This document shows, one piece after another, positions 47,838 through 58,041 of a DNA stretch of 64,000 bases. Each line of letters opens with the position of its first letter. Within the stretch, counting starts at the first letter, position 1. The position numbers were made by a program, and so were the translations under genes. Source of the stretch: Gracilaria gracilis (lineage: Eukaryota > Rhodophyta > Florideophyceae > Gracilariales > Gracilariaceae); NCBI GenBank assembly GCA_030374805.1, contig JARGSG010000190.1, positions 248,001 through 312,000 on the forward strand, in the 5' to 3' direction. The notes beneath the pieces are model-generated. The model saw only the letters and a list, made by a program, of their open reading frames with translations, was not told where the DNA came from and made no database searches.

Positions 47838-48248
47838 AATAATCACCCGCTCAACCCCGCCCAGTGCGCCGCTCTCAACGGCGAGTCTTCCGACGAGACT
47901 GCCAGTGATGATTTTCTTGCCTCTATCACAAACAGTACAGCTCCGCCGTGCGACTCCGCTCTGTCTGCGCTCGCTCGCATTGCAGAGAGAAACCCGCGTC
48001 GCCCGCTGTACATCAACATGAGAAAGGTGCGAAGAAACCCAAATTACACAGCATGGATCCCCGTCAAGCTCAACTACCTTGAAAATGACATTGACCTCGA
48101 CCCGTCTCGCCCTTACTTTGGCGAGAGTAGGACCCAGATGGACAAAGCTGGGGAAGCGTACCGCAAAATGCTCGAGGATGCCAGCCGAAGAAAGAGTCCT
48201 TCAAGCATACAAGCAACTCATCCTCTTCAAGCTTTCCAGAAAAGATAA
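47838..48248 (+). pseudogene. Unknown coding fragment
   Basis: An open frame of about 135 codons in a different phase from the DAHP synthase fragment. It reads NPAQCAALNGESSDETASDD, SALSALARIAERNPRRPLYI, MRKVRRNPNYTAWIPVKLNY and LDPSRPYFGESRTQMDKAGE. Composition and codon regularity look like real coding sequence (acidic Ser-rich linker followed by a folded-looking segment), but I do not recognise the family. It is probably another captured exon. No ATG is well placed before 48018. Confidence 0.4.
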
Positions 48249-48422
48249 ACATGAAATCTTCGATTCCAGAACGCCGTGTTTCTGCTGCTGATGATGAAGC
48301 AGAAGTAGCCGATGGAAAATCATTGTAGAGAACGACGGAATACTGATGACTGGGAATCCCCGAACGCAATTCAGAACCAAGAAGCGCTACTGCCGGGCTA
48401 CATGTAAAGGGGAAGGTCCTTT

Positions 48423-50396
48423 CTAAGTCGTTGCTCCTTCTGTTATCGTGGTGTTCCCCGATTGTCCATATGACCCCGTTCGTGCTACCGAATTCGGATT
48501 ACTTCCGACTGACCGACTTCTTCTTCGAATGTATGTGGGTTCCTTGCTCTTCAGGGATAAGGCATTTTTCCGCTCCACACCGTGAGGTCTATTGGAGTCT
48601 CTGTTGCCATCATCTTCATCGGTTAAATCAATCACATTGTTCTTGGTACCGTTCTGAACTCCATTTGGTTTCGTCTGAGCAGCCCAGTCTCGGGCTCTGC
48701 TTTGCTCATGAGGTACACGGCCGTCCTCATATGGTATTCTTCTTTGTCTGAAGACAATGACTCGACATCGGCCTCCGCCACCATCAATGTCGTAATCAGG
48801 AAGCGAACAATCGAATCGAATGAACAGTGGAGTAGGTGCTAAAGGTCTTTGGACCCTACGTTGGCTCAGATTGGTGTCAGCAACAATCAAGATATGTACA
48901 ACACCTGCAGCCAGGCCAGCAACGCCTTCATCATCTGTCTCCTCACCTTGCCATAGTCTTTCTGTGTTCTGGGAAGAGAAATAATGATGCAAATCAGGCT
49001 TCAAATGGCCTAAAACGGTTTGAATGTTCAACGCTCGAAACATTGGAATCCCACGCAAAACCTCACCCAACGCACATGTAACGATGGGATGTCCAGCATG
49101 GATCACGACAGAGAGTGGATGCGATTGTGTGGAACATGAGTATACAAACTGCAACTCACGGATAAGATAGAAGGCTTTCTCTGACATGCCAACAAAATCG
49201 CTTTCCCCGAGCATTGTAGTAGGCGTGGCCAGGAAACGAGCAGATAACCGACGACCCGCATGGCGTCTAGAGCGACGCTTTCGACGTTGAGAAGCTTTCA
49301 AAAAGACAGCAACACCTAGAGATCCTATCTCCCGCTTCAAGAGCATCAGTTCATCGTTCCCGAGCTTCATGCTGCTGTTCATAACCGCAACATCCATCAC
49401 ACCATCCAGTTGTCGTTGACCTCCCGGTTCGTGAGAATATTGCTCGCAATGAACACCGTATTGAATGTTCTCGACATCTATCAAACCTCCATGGGTATCC
49501 CTTGCACTTTTTTCATAGCAAGGACTCCACAGAACGTCGTGTGAGTTCTCAAAAGTGCTTCGAGACATGAGGTTATATTCAATGGAATATAACAACAAGC
49601 GGTTGAGGTTAATTCTGGCTATGGCAAGAATGCGGGGTCGGCGACTGGGAGGAAGAGCGCGAAAGTAATCTCTGATTAGTGCAGCGCATGGGTGAGAACG
49701 CAACCCAGCTTCTTCTGCTTGGTCGACTAAGAGCAAGCTTATTCGCCGTAAATGCAGTTTGTTTGTTCGCGCATGGCCTAAGGGCAAATGTGGTTTGGTT
49801 ATAACTGCGTCTTGTTCTGCCAAGAGTGTGTCTAAAGCACAATCACTTGTTACTTGTTGAGTTCCATGTCGTATGGTGGGTGGCTGACCATGCGAAGAAA
49901 ACAGAAAAAAATAGCGTTCAGCGTTGCGATTGGAAGTGAGTATCAGCACAGAGCGCAGAGGTCGTCTGATTGCCACGGGATCCTTTGAGCGGCGGATGCG
50001 CTGTACCTGAAGAACGTTTTGCACGGACTCGATGAGTAATCGCTCACGTGGGTTCTGAGGTGCATGGATGATGTTCTGGTTACGTGGGATGAGAATGAGC
50101 AAGTTACGAAGTTCGAGGCGTGGTAATGAACGTCGCAAGTCGTCTATATCGGAAGATGAAGACGGCAATGGCGCTGTCTTCGAAACGACTCGTTTCTCGG
50201 AAACTATCGTGAGGACGAACTCGGGGCGGGGCAACCCGCCCGCGATGTTGGATTCCGGGGGATGTCCGACATGATGAAAGTACCGCAACCAAGCCGGAGA
50301 GCAAAAGAATCGGATGAAGGAGTCGTTGTTCGTGATTTGACTGGGAAGGGCTACGAAAGCCGCGGGGAAACCAGTACGTGTACTGAACGAGCACAT
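48423..50396 (-). pseudogene. Dicer/RIG-I-type DExH helicase region, degenerate
   Basis: Open on the minus strand (first ATG 50396, frame open to 50495). Blocks line up in order with the N-terminal helicase of Dicer proteins. LRNLLILIPRNQ sits where motif I (GxGKT) should be. RRISLLLVDQAEEAGLRSHP followed by PRRPRILAIA-like sequence sits at motif II (DECH) and motif III. HILIVADTNLSQRRVQ and then LFIRFDCSLPDYDIDGGGGR sit at motif V (xxIRFDLP) and motif VI (QSRGRAR). The Walker A and DECH residues are absent (DQAE; IPRNQN), so ATP hydrolysis is unlikely. No PAZ, RNase III or dsRNA-binding domain follows. It is either a captured N-terminal half of Dicer or a helicase-dead relative. The call rests on motif order only. 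Confidence 0.5.
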
Positions 50397-50499
50397 AAAG
50401 ATTACGAGGCACCTCCAGTGGTCAGCACGCCGGAAAGGACAAGCGCGAGGATGCACCGTAGAGCTCGCAAAGTCTGCTATGGTTTGGTGCCACAAACTT

Positions 50500-51030
50500 C
50501 AGCATCTTTAAGAGTTGTCCGTTTTGTTTGCGGTTGAACAGTGAACAGAATCTTTGTGGATAGATACAAGGGTACGACGGTACAGGCTGGTTTGGCGGAG
50601 TAGCTAGAACACGTCACACGTGCTGCGATTTTGACCAATTTTCGTTTGATCCCCCACCCCGAAAGCTGTGCGATCTGCGGTTACGAGCACTTCGTCAGAA
50701 GCCACTTGTCAAAAAGCCGCATGGCATATAAAACCGGTTGGTCGGACATGATTGGTGGAATACGGATTTGGCATCAATCGAAGGTAGATATGTTATCAAG
50801 TTGCACTTGAACACCTCACCACCACTCTTCGTCTATCGACGGGCAATGCTCGGACATGAGTGCTGCTCAAGTATGACGAGAAGTTGCTCAAGGATTTGCA
50901 GTCCTAATGTCAGGACAACATCTATCGCTAATGTTTGATTTGGCCATGTGATCCGAGATATTCCCCACTCCAGAATCCGAGAACAATCATCAGCGCGAGG
51001 TTGCGAACGGTTACATTCGCCAATAAACGG
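50500..51030. other. Spacer between divergent captured genes
   Basis: About 530 bp between the 5' end of the helicase-like frame (minus) and the tocopherol cyclase ATG (plus). No coding signal recognised. It may hold the promoter of the cyclase. Confidence 0.4.
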
Positions 51031-51032
51031 CA

Positions 51033-52408
51033 ATGATCGCAAAAAGTCAAGTAGAGAACATTGGATTTATCCCCAGTGCCCCGTTCAGAGTGAAGTCGTT
51101 CAACTTGAATTCAAGAACATCATCTGTGAGAATCCATCGAGTCACAGAATGGACTGCAAGAGCTGTATGGCCTCAACCGTGTCAGATACCTCCGCTCATA
51201 AATTCAAAGCATGCGCTTTCTTATTATTCGCTTCGTCAACCTAAGGAGAACTTTTTCGAGGGATGGTATTTGAGGATATCTATTCCTAAGACAAATGAAA
51301 GTTTTGCCTTCATGTTCGCAATTGAAGCACCTGGAGAAGGAACGGTACAGATTTTATCGTCTGACGATTCGTTATATGTTTCCAAATTGGCTAAAGAGTG
51401 CGGCAAGTTTTATGGAAGTACGGATAGATTCGATATTGGGCACTGGGTTCACAAGTCAGACAAGGATAGTAGTCACGATTCCAAAACCGCAGACCACTCT
51501 ACTCTGCGGGGATATCAGATATCTGACACCTCCACTCATGGGCTGTTTGACAGCGATGGTGAACTGCCTAGCTCAACGCAAATTCAGTGGGGGATTGACT
51601 ATACGCCAATGCTAACATGGGGAAGTCGCGGAAGCTCGCGTCATACATCGTCTTGGCTTGCGAAGTTTGGAATATTTGAACCGGGGTATCAAGTACTTAT
51701 GGCGCATGGCGCAATAAGCAGGGGATACATTCGCTGCGGGGATGTGGAAGTGGACGTAACAGGTGGTTCTGTTTACTGCGAGAAGAACTGGGGACGCTCA
51801 TTCCCAAGTCGATGGTGGTGGGTTCAAGCTAATGCGTTCGAGGATGAAGCAGACTTTTCAATTTTGGCTCTCGGCGCGATACGAGAAGTTGTAGTCAAGA
51901 CTGAAGCAATCGGGATGCTATGCGTGCAATATAAGGGAGAAATGTACGAGTTTACTCCATGTAAGCCACCGCATTATGTACGCTACCTGGGCTTTAGAAG
52001 AAGCGAAACGAGAGACTAACTGTTGTGATGTGAGCAGGGAGCTGTGAGTATGTGAAGTGGGACGTGGATGAGTGGGGTTGTTGGAAGGCTTCGGCAAAGG
52101 CGCTGACAGGCCACGAGATGATTATTGAAGCGCGCACAGACGAGGGTCCTGTACAGGTTCTAGGACCATCGAAGGAGGGGATGGTGTTCAATGTGCGAGA
52201 CTGCTCGCGTGGGGAACTGAGCGCGACTCTGAAGGGCGCAGACGGCGAAATCATTCTAGAGCGCATGACGTGCCACAACGCGCAAGTGGAGGTTGGCGGA
52301 GAGTGGGAGGGTCGATGGGTGGAACATGTGCCGTCGTTTTCGCCGCTACTGCGCTTCATCATTCACTCGTTCAACGGGCCGAAAGTGGCCACCACTCCTC
52401 ACACGTAA
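51033..52408 (+). CDS. VTE1: Tocopherol cyclase, two exons, whole
   Basis: Cyclises phytyl-benzoquinols (MPBQ/DMPBQ) to delta/gamma-tocopherol, a plastid step of vitamin E synthesis. Exon 1 is 51033-51960 and exon 2 is 52038-52408, with a 77-bp GT-AG intron (GTAAGC...GAGCAG). Splicing restores a split Trp codon in YEFTPW-SCEYVKWDVDEWG, as in plant VTE1/SXD1. The product is about 432 residues. The first about 40 residues are basic and Ser-rich with few acidic residues, a plausible plastid transit peptide. Family landmarks present: KENFFEGWYLRISIP, CEKNWGRSFPSRWWWVQAN and, near the end, RDCSRGELSATL and VEVGGEWEGRW. No stop or frame change. The length fits the mature plant enzyme. It lies inside the giant Harbinger element, so it may be a captured, possibly second, copy. 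Confidence 0.9.
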
Positions 52409-52657
52409 AAGGTGAGACGTAGCGCTATCGACATGACCAAACGCAACAAACAAGACACTCGCTGTTCAGCAAGACACTCGCTGTTCAGCGAGCGGCACGA
52501 GCGATGCACCTCCACTTGGGCGTTTTTGTCAAAGTTTCGCTTTTGCCGACAGCTCACTTTCATTTTTCGCTTCGCTCACGCCACAAGCGCCGCGCGCCGC
52601 TATACCGCACCTCATCAACCGGCTGTGTCTGCAACATGGGTGACGCACCAGTCAGAA

Positions 52658-53597
52658 ATGGCGACCGATGCGTCTCCGTCAAGCATGTGGGCGCTCATTG
52701 ACCAGCATCGCATTCACTCTCGCAACCAGCAACTTCGTCTAAACCGCTCTATAATAGATGCCAAACTGCAACAAGAGCACTTGAAGCACTGGAAGGTCCA
52801 ACCGAATCATGAAGCTTTCAAGTCAGTAGGCGGTCAGATAGGGTGCACCATGCTCATCTCGTGGCTGTATGACGCATGCAGCACACGCAATCTGAAGCCT
52901 TCAATACCATTTCTTGCCGTCAACTACGTGGACCGAATGCTGTCAACAGGCTGCCATTCTCCGAGCCTAGCACAGATCGTCGCATCAGTTTGCATTCGCC
53001 TTGCAGCAAAGATGGAGCAAGTCGGAGGAGACAACATGGATGTTCCAAACTTCACGCACCGTCCTCTTCCACTGCATTTTGAGCTATATGTTCTCAACTC
53101 GTTGAAGTGGCAGATGAATGTTCCTACCATCCATTCGTTTTTGACCATGTTTGCCGACCTGGTTTCGTTACCGCCTTGCTCACGGGCTCGGGTTTAGGAA
53201 CATGCAAAGCACATATCTCTCTGTGAGTTTTTTCTTCCACCAACGAACCTTCTTATTATTAGTTGATTGATCTCTGACTCAGCAGCCAGGTGTGGAATCT
53301 CAACATTTTTACCCGTCATCTCTTGCGTTGGTGTGTATCCTCTTGCTGGAACAGCATAGTCTGTTGCCTCTTCCTTGCAAGACGCTTGCTTTCGGGCTTG
53401 TACGCGAGCTAAGGCTAAATGCAAACGAGGTGTCAGACGCGTTCAAGACATTTCGACACGTCTGCTTCTCTTTCAATTGTGAACACCATGACGATGATCA
53501 TTATCAACAAAATGGCACAGACAGCTCGTCCACCACGGCGTATCCCGACTCAACTTCGACACAAAGCTCTACTGCGCAACCTGACGTGCCAGCATGA
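52658..53597 (+). pseudogene. Cyclin (A/D-like), two exons, one in-frame TAG
   Basis: Cell-cycle CDK partner. Start chosen at ATG 52658 (MATDASPSSMWALIDQHRIH), though the frame is open further upstream. Cyclin-box fold 1: MLISWLYDACSTRNLKPSIP, FLAVNYVDRMLS, VASVCIRLAAKMEQ and LYVLNSLKWQMNVPTIHSFL. Cyclin-box fold 2 continues in exon 2: FYPSSLALVCILLLEQHSLL. Best intron is 53223-53289 (67 bp, GTGAGT...CCAG), joining T|GT to a Cys codon. With it the linking helix has exactly the usual length, but exon 1 then contains TAG at 53195-53197 (codon 180) within ARV*EHAKHISLC. CAG to TAG would explain it. A cryptic donor at 53192 could avoid the stop but would delete the helix. Most likely a disabled copy, an allele or a base-call error. 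Confidence 0.75.
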
Positions 53598-54230
53598 TGC
53601 ACAGGGCATCGTGATGGGAAGGCTACCGCGCATGCGTTCGACTGCAGCAGATGAATGTGACAACGAAAAGGGGCAGTGAACTGTACACTTCATATGTTTA
53701 AAGAATCGATGGCTTAAGGTGTAGTCTAATGATTTTGGATAAGTGAGCTGCCAACCTTTCTTATTAGCAGTAACCACAGCCAAAGCCCTTAGCACTTCGA
53801 ACTTTTCCATAGATTTCTCTCCCATAGCAGCCATGAGTGTCTTGCTAGTCACAGGAGCATTATCCTGCGCGTGCAAAAATGTGAACACCTTTTCGTAGAA
53901 CGCATTAATCTCTACAAGCTTCCCAGCGCGAACTTTGATATTCCGCGGCAGGCGATTATAGGACGCTTTCAAAATGGGTTGAAACGAATGGGATGCATCG
54001 CGATTAGAGTTTGCAGTGGGGGTGGGGGCTTGAGATGAGCTGGGCTTCGGTTTCTGTTTTTGTTTAAGCTTTTGTTTTTGATTGGGATTCCGTGGAGGTT
54101 GCTTGGTAACTGGGGATTTGATAACTGGGCTCTCCAGGGCCGCAACTCGATCTGTATTAAGGTCTATATTCTCCTGAGGCGGAAGTATATGGGCAGAAAG
54201 CGCGTCGGTAGTAGCTTGACTTGTGTCTTG
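53550..54230 (-). pseudogene. Unknown captured fragment, possibly winged-helix (CDT1-like)
   Basis: A continuous minus-strand frame of about 225 codons overlapping the last bases of the ABC fragment. A Lys/Gln/Pro-rich linker (NQKQKLKQKQKPKPSSS) precedes a folded-looking part: ILKASYNRLPRNIKVRAGKL, INAFYEKVFTFLHAQDNAPV, LMAAMGEKSMEKFEVLRALA and WQLTYPKSLDYTLSHRFFKH. The spacing (LP..., L...F..L, helix, LRALxVV, LTY) is reminiscent of a winged-helix domain such as the middle domain of replication licensing factor CDT1, but the match is weak. The frame ends antisense to the cyclin 3' end. No ATG begins it, so it looks like an internal piece fused to the ABC segment. Confidence 0.4.
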
Positions 54231-56542
54231 TCCACTTCCTCGTTGTACATGTTCATAAACACGTCTTGCACACCGATAGAGGCTACAATTTCAAAGTTGT
54301 CCACTGCCTCCGACGCCACAGTCCCTGCCGCTGCATAACGAGTCTCGGAATCCGCATCGAAGCCGGTCATCATCTTCAGCTGAACCATTTGCGCTATGGC
54401 CCCTAGCGGGAACACAGTAGTAACGACCAGAGCCACTCTCCAGCACGCAATATAGGCGATCAAGAAACCTGTTAGCACAGTGCTAAGGCCGAACGCAAAT
54501 GTTCCAAGCACATCTCCTGTAATCCCCTTCACCTGCGTTGCTTCGGTAGCCAACCGTGTTGAGAGCGCTCCTAGCAAGTTCTCCTTCATATCAAAGAAGC
54601 CCATGTCCTGCTTCAAAAGAGCCTGGAACGAAGCTCTTCGCTGCTTAAAGGTCATGAGCTCACCACTGATACCAAGCATGGCGTGCTGCAAGAAGTTGCC
54701 GAGAAAAGAAATTCCACCTAGCGCCACATAAAGCAGTGCGTACTTGGTAACCGTTCCTTTGTCATTTTCGCTCAATATCTCTTCGATAACTTCTGAAAAG
54801 ACGATGGCCATAGCTGGAAAAGCAGCTCCGTTCAAAGCCGCTCCAATCATACCAAGTAAAATGAATAGCCATTCGTTTCTGTTTGTCTTGAACGCACGAG
54901 ATATGATTCCTTTATCCACGGCTGCTTCAGTGATTTCCTCACCGCCTTTAACAGCACCATCCACTTGAACACTATGGGAGAGGGAAGTACTGGCTACCTT
55001 GGCGCGAGTTGGACTTGGACTTTCACCCGTCGCGGCTCCATCTTGCTTCGCTTCTATGGCTTTCTGATCTTTCACTCGTTGGTGCTCAATTAGAGTGCGA
55101 TACGCACCACCCTCAATAGCCACTAGGTCACTGTGAGTACCAGATTCCACAATAAATCCTTTATCGATAACAGAGATCACGTCCGCATCCTTCACGGTGC
55201 TCAACCTATGCGCAATAGTGATAGTAGTGCGACCAGCAGACGCTATTTCAAGGGCGCTTTGTACAACACGCTCAGACTGAGCATCCAACGATGCAGTAGC
55301 TTCATCCAGGATCAAAATCTTCGGGTTTCGAATAAGCGCACGGGCAATGCACACCCGTTGCTTCTGACCTCCGCTCAGCAGGGCTCCTCGCTCTCCAAGC
55401 ATAGTATTATATTGCTCAGGCAGCTTCATGATGAAGTCATGAGCATTGGCCTTCTTGGCCGCTTCCACAATATCCTCGTCTGTCACTTCCATACGACGCA
55501 GCACGTTCTTCCCTGTTTTCTCATCAACAACAGCTTCAATTGCAGCACCCAAAGCTATGTTCTCCCGAATTGTACGGGCAAACAAAGTTGGCATCTGACC
55601 GACATATCCAATCTGACTTCTAAGCCATTTGACGTTCAGTTGGCGCACATCAACCCCATCAAACGTAAGTGAGCCGTCGAGGACATCATAGAAACGCTCA
55701 ATAAGGCGGACAGATGTACTCTTGCCACATCCTGATGAACCTACTAGGGCGTGGGACGTACCAGACGGAACATCGAGGTTCAAATTAGTCAATACAAAGC
55801 GCCTCTCATCCCCACTCTCTAAGTCGTCAGCAACGCGATGTTGGTAATCAAAGTTGACGTTTCTGAAGCTCACATCTCCCTTGAAGTCGTGAATAACTTC
55901 ACCTTCATCGTCGTTGAGCGGATTGATTTCGGAGTCTCGGTCTATAGTTTCATAGACTCTTGGAGCTGCACCCTGAGCCACGGCAAAGGCTTTAAACGAT
56001 GGTGCCGCTGTTCTCATCAAAAGTGAAGAGCAAGGAGACATACAAGAAGATTTTTGGGTTAGAACATGTTCAGTACGGAAACCACCACTTTGGTAGAAAC
56101 GATAAACGCTCGTTCAATATATGTTGATGACATTAACATTACCTTGCCCGATAGAAAACGATGCGATGAAGACAGAGAAGAAGGTGATCAGAATATCACC
56201 GGCCGATATGGACCGACCACGAACCCGGTTCGCACCAAATGTGAACGCAATAGAATAGCCGCAAAAGATGACAAACATGGTGAAACCAATACCCAGACCA
56301 GTCACGAAGCCTCTCTTCACGTCAGCCTTGTAGGCCTTATGCAGCTCCTTCTCATAGCTCTGAGCCTCTGTTTCCTGGCCATTGTACGCGGTGACAACAC
56401 GAATTAGACCTATGACTTTGCTAGCAATGAAGCCAGCACCACCATACGCGTCTGCTCCTTCCCCGATACTCTCGGCCGCCATCTTGGCAAAAACAGCACC
56501 TACGTAGTCCAATAAAACACTACATGTTCTCCTCGTCATCAA
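54164..56542 (-). pseudogene. ABCB-type (P-glycoprotein-like) transporter, middle fragment
   Basis: Two exons, 56542-56143 and 56007-54164, joined over a 135-bp GT-AG intron. Splicing gives FSIGQ-AAPSFKAFAVAQGAA, as in P-glycoproteins. Present: the second half of membrane domain 1 (GFIASKVIGLIRVVTAYNGQ ...), then nucleotide-binding domain 1 with Walker A LVGSSGCGKST, Q-loop GYVGQMPTLFARTI, signature LSGGQKQRVCIARAL, Walker B ILILDEATASLD and the H-loop IAHRLST. After a linker comes most of membrane domain 2. Missing: the first half of membrane domain 1, the end of membrane domain 2 and the whole second nucleotide-binding domain, about half of a usual 1200-1300-residue protein. Homology begins within about 30 bp of the Harbinger transposase stop codon, which marks a capture junction. 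Confidence 0.85.
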
Positions 56543-56546
56543 TGTT

Positions 56547-57872
56547 CTAAACCGGAACAGGAACCCCTGTTAATTCAGGACGGCGTAGATTACGAGCGCG
56601 GATAATATCCACCAGCTTATCCCGCTTAGTAGTAGACCTTGGCACGTACAAAACAGAGGCTTGCTCTTCCTCTCCAGAGTCCATCATTTGAAAAGATTCC
56701 TTGCAGGTGGAGTACCACTTCTGAACGTCTTCCTCCATATTCCGCACTTCCGACATAGAAAACACCCGACTCCTTTCCTCACCTTCCTGAATGCAGTACT
56801 TTTGAAGCTTCATGCAGAGAACGACGATACTCGCGTTTTTATTGACATCAAAGTTCAGCCGCTTCTGAAGTATTCTCCACCTGGCAACCAGACGTCCAAA
56901 AGCCTGTTCGACATGAACGCGCATTGAAGAGAGAAAATAGTTAAAAGCTTTCTCATAATAAAAACGCACCTGCGAGGCGGGAATTGGAGTTATCAAGTAA
57001 TCAGTGCACACAAACGCCTCGTCTCCTACTATCCAGAACTCCACTGGTAAACCGTTATTGCGCAGATGTGTGGAACGTTTTGACGAGGCGTAGGCAAGTG
57101 AGTCGTGCGTTGAGCCTACGCACTTGGCCGAAACAAAAAGAAACTTACCTTCTGCATCCACTATCGCCTGTACTGGAAGGGCGTAGTACCCCTTCCGGCA
57201 CCAGTATTTGGCGGGATTCCGGTTTGGCGCCTTTATCTTGATGGCGATGCCATCGATAGCGCCAATACAGCCCGACAATGGGTTAACTTTCGTCCGCGAT
57301 ATTTTAAACCCGTTTGACAGTTTTTGTAGTTCGTCGAACGATTGCGGTATACCTGGAAGCCGCAGAACGTGTGACAAAGCTTGACATGTCTCATTAAATA
57401 CATAATAAACTGTAGAACGTTGTGTTCTATACAGCTGATGGACAGTGTCAACTGTACCCCCGGTTAGAAGGCTGAGAGTAATTCCCACTCACATGGCGGG
57501 AGATAAGACCGGTCTCCGCGCGCGTTTTCCCAAATTGGTATCTTTGTTGATAGGAGGGGCTACGAGTTCGACGAGCTTGTAGAATGATTTTCGATTCATT
57601 CTATAGTCGCGTTTGAAGCTCGTTGGGCTCAAGAAATCTGTAATAGACTCGAATGTTGTATCCTTACGGGCGACAGTAGGAAAAAGGTAAGATCTAATAG
57701 ATCCGGTTCTGCAAAAAGTAAGTTGATGCGCGATACCTAGGCGCACTCGATGGCGACGGTTGGAATCGATATTTGCTAGCACCACGGCAAATGAGATGTT
57801 ATTCGTCATGTCGGCTCCGTGATCGCCAGTGCTCTCGTGACCTGATCGTCGGCCAAGTAGCACATAGCGCAT
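56547..57872 (-). pseudogene. PIF/Harbinger transposase (HARBI1-like), one nonsense codon
   Basis: 441 codons from ATG 57872, interrupted only by TGA at 57491-57489 (codon 128). The frame continues directly as VGITLSLLTGGTVDTVHQLY. Before the stop: FKRDYRMNRKSFYKLVELVA, the usual N-terminal helical region. After it: RSTVYYVFNETCQAL, CIGAIDGIAIKIKAP (first Asp, G(A/C)IDGT-type), KGYYALPVQAIVDAEGKF with GSTHDS, WIVGDEAFVCTDYLITP (second Asp) and MRVHVEQAFGRLVARWRIL (catalytic Glu). All three DDE residues are intact. CGA to TGA would explain the stop. The gene ends 15 bp before the ABC-derived frame and starts about 140 bp inside the right TIR. Confidence 0.88.
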
Positions 57873-58013
57873 AGAAAGAAACGAAATGGCGCATATTACG
57901 GAACACAGAGCGAGAAAGCCTTTGGCCCTGCTTTCTCGAAGGGGGGCACCTGCGCCTTAATTTACAGTCCATTATATTGAGCGCTTTAAACATTCACGCC
58001 TACGAAGCGTGAG

Positions 58014-58038
58014 CGTTCACGCTTGTTTAGACACCGCC
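58014..58038 (-). repeat. Right TIR of the giant Harbinger element
   Basis: Perfect 25-bp reverse complement of 45466-45490, followed by TTA (58039-58041). Degenerate GTGAACG-type motifs (CATTCACGCC at about 57990) occur just inside, as at the left end. Confidence 0.88.
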
Positions 58039-58041
58039 TTA

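Larger units (their letters stand above)
45466..58038. mobile_element. Giant PIF/Harbinger transposon with captured host gene pieces (Pack-Harbinger)
   Basis: 12,573 bp enclosed by perfect 25-bp terminal inverted repeats (45466-45490 and 58014-58038), starting GGCGGTGTCTAAACAAGCGT. TTA flanks both sides (45463-45465 and 58039-58041), the 3-bp target duplication expected for Harbinger elements. The accessory gene (45850-47421, plus) lies at the left end and the transposase gene (57872-56547, minus) at the right end, facing inward. In between are segments of unrelated host genes on both strands, most of them truncated, with introns still present, so capture was at DNA level. No further copy of the TIR was found between 47.4 and 56.5 kb. 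The alternative is two separate Harbinger copies that both lost their inner ends. The perfect outer TIRs suggest recent mobility. Confidence 0.75.

Noticed and set aside
45466-58038. Starship-like or Polinton-like giant element
   Set aside because: No tyrosine recombinase captain, polymerase, capsid or packaging gene is visible; TIR, TTA duplication and DDE transposase all point to Harbinger.
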